Shown in pieces: positions 1 to 10,316 of a DNA stretch of 64,000 nucleotides; the first letter of the stretch is position 1, and each line of letters starts with the position of its first letter. The notes under the pieces are model-generated. The model had not been told where the DNA came from and searched no databases. It was given only the letters and a program-made list of their open reading frames with translations. The stretch comes from Forficula auricularia (Eukaryota > Arthropoda > Insecta > Dermaptera > Forficulidae), in assembly GCA_024734495.1 (NCBI GenBank), contig JALMQS010000073.1:1556379-1620378 (forward strand), written 5' to 3'. The translations under genes were made by a program, and so were the position numbers.

Positions 1-225
1 AGCAAACTATATTATTTAAGCGGACTTTTAGAAAAATTTACAAGTGTTTATTCAAATTTTAAAAATGGAGATATTTCTCATGAAACACGTGGGTGTTAAA
101 TAAATCTTTTAATATTGATATATAATATAAAATTTATATATAATTGGATATTTATATAAATACCAAAAGTTCAGATAGATATATAGTATTTCTTATGTTT
201 ATTAAAAATTTTAGAGAAAAATTTG

Positions 226-610
226 AATATTTTACATTTTTGAGTTTTTCAAAATTTTTAAAGGCAAATAAGTGTATTTTCGAAAAATGAATTTTAATAT
301 TATACATTTTTAAGATTTTCAAAATTTTTAAAGGCAAATAAGTACATTTTCGAAAAATTAAACTTGAATATTTTCAAAAATTTTAAAGACAGATAAGTAC
401 ATTTACGAAAAATAAAATTTGAATATTTTACATTATTAAGATTTTCAAAACTTTTAAAGACAAATAAGTGCATTTACGAAAAATAAAATTTTAACATTTT
501 ACATTATTGAGATTTTCAAAATTTTTATAGACAAATAAGAGCATTTTCGAAAAATAAAATTTGAATATTTTACATTTTTGAGATTTTCGAAATTTTTAAA
601 AACAAATAAA
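226..610. repeat. 70-bp AT-rich tandem array
   Basis: About five and a half copies of a unit of roughly 70 bp run here. Each reads approximately AATATTTTACATTTTTGAG, then a TTTTCAAAATTTTTAAAG block, then ACAAATAAG and ATTTTCGAAAAAT. The third copy is shortened. The array is flanked by a direct duplication of about 140 bp (about 62-205 and 615-770), as if unequal exchange duplicated the flank. The equivalent point of the right palindrome arm (about 9240-9370) has one flank copy and no array. No coding potential is seen. Confidence 0.8.
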
Positions 611-949
611 ATTTTGATAATGCAGATATTTCTCATGAAACACGTGGGTGTTAACTAAATCTTATAATATTGATATATAATATAAAATTTATATTTAATA
701 TGATATTTATATAAATACCAAAAGTTCAGATAGATATATAGTATTTCTTATGTTTATTAAAAATTTTAGAGAAAAGTAATTTTTCATAAATATTTTCATT
801 TTTATTTGAATTAAAGGTAATTTGGTGACCAATTGCAAAGGAAATTATTTATATTTCAAATTTAGATATCATAAACTATCCGTGAAAAATGATAATTTTT
901 AAAATGGATGTTGATGAAGGCAGTCCACGGTGGTTGTAAAAAAATAAAA

Positions 950-1675
950 ATAATTTTTAAGAAAAAAATAAAAACCGACTTTAAAAAATTAAATGCAACA
1001 AATAAAATACACTAAAAGGTATAAAATAATTATTATCTTATTTAGTTACAACTAAACGACGAAATATTAACATGAAATTACTTTTTGAAGTCGGTGCCAA
1101 ACAAACTATACCTATAAGCGAGCGTACCCACCAAATGTACTAAGTAAGATCCGTCGAGTGCGATTCATAAAAGGTATATGTTTGGCACCAACTTCAAAAA
1201 GTAATTTCATGTTAATATTTCATCGTTTAGTTGTAACTAAATAAGATAATAATTATTTTATACCTTTTAGTGTATTTTATTTGTTGCATCTAATTTTTTG
1301 AAGTCGGTTTTTATTTTTTCTTAAAAATTATTTTTATTTTTCTCTTTTTAGTGATGTTATTAATAGTGATCATATCATCAGAACTTGACCAAATTAATAT
1401 GACACCATCCCTAAGACACCTCCTATCGGATAAAAAAAGAACCATCGAAATCGGTTCATAAACAAAGAGGTTAGGTCTAAACAAACCTAATAAAAAAGGT
1501 CTAATACCTATGGAAAAAAACGAAAAAAAAATGGGACCAATCGGAAGCTAGACTGGACCCAATGCAAATCAAAATCGGTTGACAATTGGCGGAGATATGA
1601 GGTAACATAGGCACAAAAAAAAAAAAAAAATTCAGTCGAATAGAGAACCTTCTCCTTTTTTGAAGTCGGTTAAAA
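950..1675. repeat. CCGACTTC palindromic element, copy A
   Basis: This copy has two parts. The inner hairpin (about 965-1315) runs from AAAACCGACTTT through a mirror-image AGTTACAACTAAACGACG arm to GAAGTCGGTTTTTA. An outer tail ends at GAAGTCGGTTAAAA near 1672. The inner arms are about 150 bp and nearly perfectly complementary, separated by about 60 bp containing GATCCGTCGAGTGCGATTC. Further copies lie at 8353-9080, 19973-20995, 33927-34672 and 37842-38582, with a half copy at 36795-37070. No open reading frame or known transposase signature is present. The element class is unknown to me; a non-autonomous foldback/MITE is the simplest reading. Confidence 0.75.
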
Positions 1676-1710
1676 AATAAGACTATAATGGTTTTATTAT
1701 ATTACATTTA

Positions 1711-1761
1711 TTCGTTAAACCGACGTTTCGGAGATTTATTCTCTCCTTCTTCAGGGTAACG
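1711..1761 (-). ncRNA. Hammerhead ribozyme motif, PLE-A family
   Basis: Read on the minus strand, CTGAAGA (core CUGANGA) is followed by helix II GGAGA/TCTCC with loop GAATAAA, then GAAA, the self-complementary ACGT helix III, and cleavage triplet GTC. Helix I pairs ACC with GGT and CGTT with AACG. All invariant core bases are present. The short helix III suggests dimeric action, as described for Penelope hammerheads. Activity is inferred, not shown. Confidence 0.8.
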
Positions 1762-1922
1762 AAAAGTCAATGAAAGTATTTCAAATCATAATTACTTCCT
1801 GTCTCCTTTGACAATTCCAAAAAAACATTATAAAATTGAAGAATATATGAAAAAATTTTGTTTTTTGGCATTGTCAAAGGAGACAGGAAGTAATTATGAT
1901 TTGAACTATTTTCATTGACTTT

Positions 1923-1973
1923 TCGTTACCCTGAAGAAGGAGAGAATAAATCTCCGAAACGTCGGTTTAACGA
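1923..1973 (+). ncRNA. Hammerhead ribozyme motif, PLE-A family
   Basis: This is the plus-strand partner of the motif at 1711-1761. CTGAAGA is at 1931-1937, GAAA at 1956-1959 and GTC at 1961-1963. Helix II is GGAGA/TCTCC, and helix I pairs CGTTACC (1924-1930) with GGTTTAACG. The core is complete. Confidence 0.8.
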
Positions 1974-2229
1974 ATAAATGTATTATAATAAAACCATTAT
2001 AGTCTTATTTTTTACAACCGCCGTGGACTGCCTTCATCAACATCCATTTGAATATTTATACCAGTCCGTCTCCTAAAGAAAAACGCCATCAAATAATTAT
2101 TAATTAAAATTTTTTTAATTTTAATTCCTCTTTGTGAAACACCACTATAATCCGTCAAATAATTCCTGTATTATATTATATTAAAAAAATACAAATTTAT
2201 TAGAAAACAATCTTAAAAACTTTTATATT

Positions 2230-2780
2230 TTTTAAGGAATTTGGTGTTCGTACTTTGTGAAACATCTAATCCAATAATTTTAAAAAATGTTTCACCAAGT
2301 ACCTTTAAAATTATTGGATAAAAAATACTTGGTAGGTTTCACATTAAGATATAAAAAAAAACGAATTTATTTTTGGAGAATCTTTAATATCTATATATAT
2401 ATTTCGAGTGACTAACCCATCTTCAGGAGAAACAGAAAGTAACTCAATTAATTAATAAAGTAAAGGGTGTGTAGTTTCACATTGAATGAAATAAAACTCA
2501 AAGAGGTTTATACAAACTCATTATATTTCGGATTGTTAGTCCATCATCAGCGGTTTACAGCTAAAAACTAAAAAAAAAAAAAAAAGAAAAGTAACTCAGT
2601 TACTTCCTGTTTCTCCTGAAGATGGGTTAGTCACCCGAAATATATATATTGAGATTAAAGATTCTCCAAAAATAAATTCGTTTTATTTTTTATATCTTAA
2701 TGTGACACCTACCAAGTATTTTTTATCCAATAATTTTAAAAACTTTTATTTTAAATCCAAATGTTTCGGGAGAAATTCTC
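2230..2780. repeat. PLE-B-derived palindrome with a second hammerhead family nested
   Basis: Inverted arms share GGATAAAAAATACTTGGTAG and the CTGAAGATGGG hammerhead block with the coding PLE-B element at 25511-27404. Between them lies a segment of a different family (about 2455-2570), containing on the minus strand CTGATGA, a GGA/TCC helix II and GAAA (about 2519-2560). The mirrored counterpart is at about 7300-7800. There is no coding sequence. The minus-strand PLE-B motif (2388-2435) has a weakened helix I. Confidence 0.7.
2612..2654 (+). ncRNA. Hammerhead ribozyme motif, PLE-B family
   Basis: CTGAAGA is at 2616-2622, helix II GGGT/ACCC has loop TAGTC, GAAA is at 2637-2640, then an AT-repeat helix III. 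The cleavage triplet reads ATT, where intact copies elsewhere have ATC. Helix I is TCTC/GAGA. The core is intact, but the cleavage site is expected to be slow. Confidence 0.6.
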
Positions 2781-4319
2781 CCTTTATCAATAGAATTTAA
2801 AATTTGAAAAAAGAAAAAAAATGCTTTTACTAAGAATTTATATTATATTTAAACATTTATTAAAATCCCATATGTTCCATGTAAAATTTATCCTTTACCA
2901 AAATTTTAAAATTTGAATAAACATATGTAAGATTTCCAAATTGTCAATTGTTAAAGGAATAATTAAAACCTCTGTTTTTTTTAATAAACTTTTCTAGATT
3001 ATTCTATTAAATATCTGGGCTCATTTATATTTAAACAATAAAATAAAATCAATATACACATATATCTAAAACGCTTACCTCTTGGTGAAGAAAAAAATAG
3101 ATTCAACGAAAAATAAAAAAAAATTACGTATTAGCAATAAATTCAAAAAACTATAGAGGGTGACTCGGGGTAGTTATTTCTAAGAATGCAGAAATTGATC
3201 TGAACACTGACTAAGACTGAATCACTATGATAATTTTCCTATGAACTGAACTTGTGCAAAAGAATATATTACTTCTCCCACCTTCTCTTACCCCCACTAT
3301 TATGCTTTCCCAGTGTGGCCAATTTAACGGTTTTCCCGCATCTGGCGGCTAGCGGGAAATCTGGCTTTTTTCAAACATTTCTGGCGGAATATCTGGCTTT
3401 TTTTACAAATCAAGTTAAATTCATTTTTTTAAGCAAAATTCCTCTATTAACAATACATTTTCAACATTAACAAAATTACTTTTGGCACTTGGCACTCTGT
3501 CGTATCTTCTTTTCTAGTCTATTGTAATATATGTTGAAAATTAAATTTAAATATAGCGCGCGCTCTTTATTTTAGTTTAACATAGAATCCCCTAAACGAC
3601 TAATCTAAGGGATTTAGTTAGTAAGTCGTTGTCCCACTTAGTATTTTAAATTTTAAAAAATTTCTAAAAAAAATTTCTTTAGTAGATATCTTGTTTATTT
3701 CTTGTATATATTATTGTAAACGTTTTTAAGATTGTTTTTTAAAAGATTTCTATTCTTTTAATTATTAAACAATCAATAAGTAAATATAGATTTTTTTTTA
3801 TTATTGTATATTTAATGTATTGTAAACCAGCCAATTGTCGGATATAAATAATAGTGAAAAAAGCACCTTGGACTCTTGTCTTTCAGTGAAGAAAAAATGA
3901 GGGCATCTGGTTTTTGGTTCAGCCAAAAGTATTACTGTATAAAAACAGTGTCAATTGAAAAAGTATATACGATTGTCTGTTCGGTTTTTAATGTGTGTTT
4001 AATTAGGAAAAAATGGGAGCCCCAAACACACCCCGCCCGACGATTGGCTGGTTCGGTTTTCAATGTGTCTTTGATTAGAAAAAAAATGGTAGTCCAAAAC
4101 ACATCCCGTCCGCACTTAACTTTCGGAGGTTCGGTTAATATATATTAACCGAACCGGAGTCGTTTGCACATATTCGGTTCTATTACGTGGTTTGACATAA
4201 TAAAAACATTGGAAATAATATTAATAATATTTCTTATAATATTATAATATTAATAATTACTAAATGAATTTAACTTTTAAGGACATCATAGATATTAGAG
4301 AAATATTTTTACATTGCAT

Positions 4320-4412
4320 ATCAGAGAGGTTCGTCCCTTTAGGAATCGAACCCATGCGCTAACTAAGCTTGCCGGGCCAGTAGCCAAACCCTTAAGACAA
4401 ATCTCTCTCTGA
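4320..4412 (-). repeat. tRNA-related sequence (SINE head candidate)
   Basis: On the minus strand a B-box-like GGGTTCGATTCC follows TTAGTTAGCGCAT, and the ends AGAGAG/CTCTCT can pair like an acceptor stem. About 12 extra bases lie between the T-arm-like hairpin and the 3' pairing strand, and the D-arm is poor. It is therefore not a functional tRNA gene; a SINE head or decayed tRNA is more likely. Confidence 0.3.
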
Positions 4413-5299
4413 CATGCAACATATATAAGTATTAATAATTACATTAATAATGATCTACTGCACTTTTAATTAAAAACCGATTATACGGAATCAAATTATA
4501 TTTTAAAATCCCCGGGTCAATATTCGTTGAGTGCTGCACTCTGGGAGCGGTCGAATAACTAAGATAGGGTGGGAGAGGTGAGCCGAGTCGGAAGGGGAAC
4601 CCTTTTGACAACTAAATTGGCGCTTAAAAAAGGAGACCCACAGCGTTGCTTTTACCAAGAAAATTTAATAATTGAGTTTAGAAAAACATAACGAACAATT
4701 TTGATTAATTATTCATTTGAAAACATTTCAAATTAATAATAATAACTAATACATCACAACTTGACTAAATTATCACTATACGTGCGTAAATAAGTTGGTT
4801 GAATGATTTGAGAGGATTTTGAATATTTTTGATATATATATATTTTTCTTTTGTATGAAGATAAATTATTTGGCACAAAAAACAAGTAATAAAAGTTCCG
4901 GGGTGATGTTCATTAGAGCCCGCGGTTCTACTCTTTCAGTTTTGTGGGTGGGACTCAGAAGTGGTGCGGGAAAGCGCAGTGTTCCAACGATTGAATTTAT
5001 AAATCCGCTATTTTGGTCTTCCAAAAAAGCTAGAAACCGCCAGATTTTCGATCCTAGCGACATCTAGCGGTAGACTCAAAAAGTGAACAATTGCTCCACA
5101 AGAAATGCATTGAGAGTAATTTTTCTATGTGATTTAAATTTACTTATCACAATTTTTTTTACTAAATAAACTTTTTTAGCTTTAATAATAATAATAATAC
5201 TCGATGATGAATAAAAATAATATGGTATTAAAAGAAAAATTATTAATAAATTAGAAAACTGCAATACAAAATATTTTTAATTACAAAAACAAATTTACA

Positions 5300-6125
5300 T
5301 TGTGTATATTATTATTGTATACGAGCTTTTCCTGCGTGCCTTCGGCACGCCCTCGAAGCTCGGCCTTCCGGGCTGGTGCCCTGGCGGGCGAGGTCTCGGT
5401 CCAAAAATTTTATTCCTCTTAAAAACCGCACTCCAAATGTATACCTGTAAACTCCCGAAAATACATAGTCTCTTAAAAGTTTCGCCTCATTTTCGTCCTG
5501 ACACAGCTACAGAAATGAGGCTCGAGATATGAATCTGGAAGTATTTTTTTTTCTATAATCTACAGCATTGTGATATTTTTTGTGTGGAAATAGATTTATT
5601 TAAATAAGTGGTATCCTGTGAGGAGGAGAATTATATTATATCATTTTTTTATAATTTGGGATCGATAATCGATATAAGGCTTCAAATATTTAAAAAAGAT
5701 CAGGTGTTGTTTGTATGACAGGCTGCTCCAGTATTGCAATGAGAAACTCATATGGGCATGCGTGTCTTAAGTTGTTCAATTTTGTAAAAATCAAAAAATA
5801 AGAATAACAAAATTAAGATTTTGAAAAAATTATAAAAAAGTGGCAAATTATTAAAAAATAAACAAATAATATATAAATCAAAATAAGATGTGATTGATTT
5901 CTTTTTCTGTGCCCAAAGAAGAGCAAATTGAATATTTAATTTTTGAGTGGTGAAGGGGGGGGGTAATAATTATCAATATATTTTATGTTTCTTAATTTAA
6001 AATCAATTGGAGTCTTTCATTTCGAAATTTGAGTCCAATTACGATTATATTTCAAATTTACCGATGGCACGCTCTCTCGGCAGCATTACGTCAGCGTTGC
6101 GGCAAATTAATCTAGACAAATATAT
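5300..6125. repeat. 830-bp dispersed repeat, copy 1
   Basis: This segment is repeated in inverse orientation at about 39465-40290. Both begin or end with the GC-rich block around GTGCCTTCGGCACGCC and CTCGAAGCTCG, and at the other end with ATTACGTCAGCGTTGCGGCA and TCTAGACAAATATATATAGTA. The GC-rich end contains small inverted repeats. No open frame is conserved between the copies, so the class is undetermined. Confidence 0.75.
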
Positions 6126-8261
6126 ATAGTATTATTAAATATAGGATTCCAGCAATTTTTATAGCTGGAATGTATTTATATTTAACAAAGTTTCATTAAA
6201 GAGTCATGCAGCTTTTGCTATTTCTTTTATTTAAAATATAAATATACAATAATAAAAAAGAAAACAATATTTACTTATTGATTGTTTAATAATTAAAAGA
6301 ATAGAAATCTTTTAAAAAACAATCTTAAAAACGTTTACAATAATATATACAAGAAATAAACAAGATATCTACTAAAGAAATTTTTTTAGAAATTTTTTAA
6401 AATTTAAAATACTAAGTGGGACAACGACTTACTAACTAAATCCCCTAGATTAGTCGTTTAGGGGATTCTATGTTAAACTAAAATAAAGAGCGCGCGCTAT
6501 ATTTAAATTTAATTTTCAACATATATTACAATAGACTAGAAAAGAAGATACGACAGAGTGCCAAGTGCCAAAAGTAATTTTGTTAATGTTGAAAATGTAT
6601 TGTTAATAGAGGAATTTTGCTTAAAAAAATGAATTTAACTTGATTTGTAAAAAAAGCCAGATATTCCGCCAGAAATGTTTGAAAAAGCCAGATTTCCCGC
6701 TAGCCGCCAGATGCGGGAAAACCGTTAAATTGGCCACACTGGGAAAGCGTAATAGTGGGGGTAAGAGAAGGTGGGAGAAGTAATATATTCTTTTGCACAA
6801 GTTCAGTTCATAGGAAAATTATCATAGTGATTCAGTCTTAGTCAGTGTTCAGATCAATTTCTGCATTCTTAGAAATAACTACCCCGAGTCACCCTCTATA
6901 GTTTTTTGAATTTATTGCTAATACGTAATTTTTTTTTTATTTTTCGTTGAATCTATTTTTTTTCTTCACCAAGAGGTAAGCATTTTAGATATATGTGTAT
7001 ATTGATTTTATTTTATTGTTTAAATATAAATGAGCCCACATATTTAATAGAATAATCTAGAAAAGTTTATTAAAAAAAAACAGAGGTTTTAATTATCCCT
7101 TTAACAATTGACAATTTGGAAATCTTACATATGTTTATTCAAATTTTTAAAATTTTGGTAAAGGATAAATTTTACATGGAACATATGGGATTTTAATAAA
7201 TGTTTAAATATAATATAAATTCTTAGTAAAAGCATTTTTTTTCTTTTTTCAAATTTTAAATTCTATTGATAAAGGGAGAATTTCTCCCGAAACGTTTGGA
7301 TTTAAAATAAAAGTTTTTAAAATTATTGGATAAAAAATACATGGTAGGTGTCACATTAAGATATAAAAAATAAAACGAATTCATTTTTGGAGAATCTTTA
7401 ATCTCAATATATATATTTCAGGTGACTAACCCATCTTCAGGAAAAACAGGTAGTAACTGAGTTACTTTTTTTTTTTTTTTTTTTTTTTAGTTTTAAGCTT
7501 TAAACCGCTGATGATGGACTAACAATCTGATCAATATATTGAGTTTGTATAAACGTTTTTGAGTTTTATTTCATTCAATGTGAAACTACACACCCTTTAC
7601 TTTATTAATTAATTGAGTTACTTTCTGCTTCTCCTGAAGATGGGTTAGTCACTCGAAATATATATATCAGATATTAAAGATTCTCCAAAAATAAATTCGT
7701 TTTTTTTATATCTTAATGTGAAACCTACCAAGTATTTTTTATCCAATAATTTTAAAAATGTTTCACAAAGTACCAACACCAAATTCCTTATAAAATATAA
7801 AAGTTTTTAAGATTGTTTTCTAATAAATTTGTATTTTTTTAATATAATATAATACAGGAATTATTTGACGGATTATAGTGGTGTTTCACAAAGAGGAATT
7901 AAAATTAAAAAAAATTTTAATTAATAATTATTTGATGGCGTTTTTCTTTAGGAGACGGACTGGTATAAATATTCAAATGGATGTTGATGAAGTCAGTCCA
8001 CGGCGGTTGTAAAAAATAAGACTTTAATGGCTTTTATTATAATACATTTATTCAGCTAAACCGACGTTTCGGAGATTTATTCTTCCTTCTTCATGGTAAC
8101 GAAAAGTCAATGAAAGTAGTTCAAATCATAATTACTTCTGTCTCCTTTGACAATGCCAAAAAACAAAATTTTTTCATATATTCTTCAATTTTATAATGTT
8201 TTTTTGGCATTGTCAAAGGAGACAGGAAGTAATTATGATTTGAAATACTTTCATTGACTTT

Positions 8262-8312
8262 TCGTTACCCTGAAGAAGGAGAGAATAAATCTCCGAAACG
8301 TCGGCTTAACGA
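8262..8312 (+). ncRNA. Hammerhead ribozyme motif, PLE-A family (right arm)
   Basis: CTGAAGA is at 8270-8276, GAAA at 8295-8298 and GTC at 8300-8302, with the GGAGA/TCTCC helix II. One helix I base differs from the copy at 1923 (GGC for GGT). Its inverted partner at 8051-8102 has lost the first core C (ATGAAGA), so only this member of the right-arm pair has a full core. Confidence 0.7.
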
Positions 8313-8352
8313 ATAAATGTAATATAATAAAACCATTATAGTCTTATTTTTT

Positions 8353-9080
8353 AACCGACTTCAAAAAAGGAGAAGGTTCTCTATTCGAGTGAATTTTTTT
8401 TTTTGTGCCTATGTTTCCTCATATCTCCGCCAATTGTCAACCGATTTTCATTTGCATTGGGTCCAGTCTAGCTTCCGATTGGTCCCATTTTTTTTCGTTT
8501 TTTTTCATAGGTATTAGACCTTTTTTATTAGGTTTGTTTAGACCTAACCTCTTTGTTCATGAACCGATTTCGATGGTTCTTTTTTTATCCGATAGGGGGT
8601 GTCTTAGGGATGGTGTCATATTAATTTGGTCAAGTTCTGATTATATGATCACTATTAATAACATCACTAAAAAGAGAAAAATAAAAATAATTTTTAAGAA
8701 AAAAATAAAAACCGACTTCAAAAAATTAAATGCAACAAATAAAATACACTAAAAGGTATAAAATAATTATTATCTTATTTAGTTACAACTAAACGACGAA
8801 ATATTAACATGAAATTACTTTTTGAAGTTGGTGCCAAACATATACCTTTTATGAATCGCACTCGACGGATCTTACTTAGTACGTTTGGCGGGTACGCTCG
8901 CTTATAGGTATAGTTTGTTTGGCACCGACTTCAAAAAGTAATTTCATGTTAATATTTCGTCGTTTAGTTGTAACTAAATAAGATAATAATTATTTTATAC
9001 CTTTTAGTGTATTTTATTTGTTGCATTTAATTTTTTAAAGTCGGTTTTTATTTTTTTCTTAAAAATTATTTTTATTTTTT
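8353..9080. repeat. CCGACTTC palindromic element, copy B
   Basis: This is the mirror of copy A in the right arm of the giant palindrome. The inner hairpin spans about 8700-9050 and the outer tail begins at TTAACCGACTTCAAAAAAGG. It shares copy A's internal structure with few differences. Confidence 0.75.
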
Positions 9081-9513
9081 TACAACCACCGTGGACTGCC
9101 TTCATCAACATCCTTTTTAAAAATTATCATTTTTCACGGATAGATTATGATTTCAAAATTTGAAATATAAATAATTTCCTTTGCAATTGGTCACCAAATT
9201 ACCTTTAATTCAAATAAAAATATAAATATTTAAGAAAAATAATTTTTCTCTAAAATTTTTAATAAACATAAGAAATACTATATATCTATCTGAACTTTTG
9301 GTATTTATATAAATATCATATTATGTATAAATTTTATATTATATATCAATATTAAAAGATTTATTTAACACCCACGTGTTTCATGAGAAATATCTCCATT
9401 ATCAAAATTTTAAAATTTGAATAAAAATTTGTAAAATTTTATAAAAGTCCGCTTAAATAATATAGTTTGCTCATGCGCATATACTAATAATTTAGGCAAA
9501 GCGGACTGACTTA

Positions 9514-9631
9514 GGGCCGGTTGTATGTCGGTTGGTAAACTTATTTTAACCGTTGGCAAAGTGTAAATGGCTGGGATGGCCAATCATTTACTCTTTGTCA
9601 ACGATTAAAAAGAGTTTACCAAATCCGGCCC
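9514..9631. mobile_element. Harbinger-like MITE
   Basis: A 118-bp inverted-repeat element with termini GGGCCGGTTGTATGTCG and CCGGCCC. It is related to the element at 22501-22650 and to a partial copy near 22220-22290. The flanks are TTA on the left and TAA on the right, so the three-base duplication is imperfect here. The GGGCCGG termini and TTA preference resemble PIF/Harbinger MITEs. There is no coding capacity. Confidence 0.65.
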
Positions 9632-9757
9632 TAAAAAACAGATGTGAAAATTCATTAGTCATTTGTTATTCTATCTTTTTATACAACCTTTCTACCTATT
9701 TAATAAACTAATACGGTAATAACAAATTCTAATTTAATAGTGGCCAAATTTCCTCCT

Positions 9758-10190
9758 TAAATTTATTTTAGGTTAAAAATAAAATAAAATGAGAGAGTCT
9801 TCTGTTTTTCAAATAAAATAATTTTTAATTATTTCTAGAGACTATATTAGCTTGCCTTCATCATCAGTCTATCACAAATATTTCAAATTAGTTACAAATT
9901 AAGATTTATACATTGAAAATTTTGAAAATATATAATGTCTTTTCTTCATGTTGCCTCTTGGGAGATTTGAATATAAATAAATATAATCTCCCAAGAGGAA
10001 ACATGAAGAAAAAGACATTATATATTTTTCAATAAATCTTAATTTGTAACTAATTTGAAATATTTGTGATAGACTGATGATGAAGGCAATGCCTTCGAAA
10101 CTATAGTCTCTAGAAATAATTAAAAATTATTTTATTTAAAAAATAGAAGACTCTCATTTTATTTTATTTTTAACCTAAAAATAAAAACAA
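9758..10190. repeat. Hammerhead-bearing palindrome (family E), upstream of NUB1
   Basis: Inverted arms of about 200 bp meet near 9975. Outer ends share TTTTAGGTTAAAAATAAAAT-like sequence and GAGAGTCTTCT. The right arm has a complete hammerhead (10070-10112); the left arm version (9833-9873, minus) has lost the GAAA block. No reading frame is present. It ends about 130 bp before the NUB1 start codon and so may lie in its promoter or 5' untranslated region. Confidence 0.8.
10070..10112 (+). ncRNA. Hammerhead ribozyme motif, family E (canonical CTGATGA)
   Basis: Helix I TAGA (10070-10073) pairs with TCTA (10109-10112). CTGATGA is at 10074-10080, helix II is a perfect GAAGGC/GCCTTC with loop AAT, GAAA is at 10097-10100, then the self-complementary ACTATAGT helix III and GTC (10106-10108). 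Every core position matches the hammerhead consensus. It lies about 200 bp upstream of the NUB1 ATG on the same strand. Confidence 0.88.
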
Positions 10191-10316
10191 TTCTGTTACC
10201 ATCGACAGTGAAATCTTTTATTCAACTATTAAATTTATTATTTAATTTTATTTGTTTTCTATTTTAGAATTTTTTAACCAAATCGATTTCTTTAGAAAAA
10301 AGAAAAAGTAATAAAA

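Larger units (their letters stand above)
1680..2050. repeat. PLE-A-derived palindrome without coding region
   Basis: This palindrome runs from GACTATAATGG at 1681 to the matching end near 2007, with an extension to about 2090 in the right half only (ATTTATACCAGTCCGTCTCC). Each arm carries one hammerhead motif. The central part (1845-1925) matches 57030-57113 inside the coding PLE-A element, so this is a coding-free derivative of that family. Its mirror copy in the other giant-palindrome arm lies at about 7935-8350. Confidence 0.8.
3815..6238. other. Loop of the giant palindrome, no convincing gene
   Basis: This 2.4-kb segment separates the palindrome arms. It holds a tandem-like pair of short blocks (about 3985-4040 and 4048-4115, each with GAAAAAAATGG-like and CACACCCCGCCCG-like parts), a tRNA-related stretch at about 4320-4412, and a dispersed repeat at about 5300-6125. 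Short open frames here have no recognisable family and sit in repeats. I see no transposase, integrase or polymerase motif. Confidence 0.6.
1..9471. repeat. Giant imperfect palindrome (inverted repeat, 2.4-kb loop)
   Basis: The sequence from base 1 to about 3814 returns as reverse complement from about 6239 to 9471. Matching landmarks are the start AGCAAACTATATTATTTAAG against 9453-9471, the block at 3560-3620 against 6410-6490, and 3252-3330 against 6710-6790. The left arm is longer mainly because of a 70-bp tandem array at about 226-610 that the right arm lacks. The arms differ by scattered substitutions and small indels, so they are not identical copies. The left end coincides with the window edge, so the true outer boundary and any target-site duplication cannot be seen on that side. 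No transposase or polymerase gene is visible in the arms or loop. It could be a foldback-type element or an inverted segmental duplication of repeat-laden DNA. Confidence 0.9.

Noticed and set aside
226..610. CRISPR-like spaced repeats
   Set aside because: This is a head-to-tail AT-rich satellite with no unique spacers, in a eukaryotic genome.
3252..3470. 72-codon frame in the left palindrome arm as a gene
   Set aside because: The mirrored copy in the right arm carries substitutions, and the sequence has no recognisable domain. It is more likely repeat sequence.
4320..4412. Possible functional tRNA gene on the minus strand
   Set aside because: B-box and acceptor-like pairing are present, but there are about 12 extra bases before the 3' strand and the D-arm is poor. 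It was kept only as a SINE/tRNA relic at low confidence.
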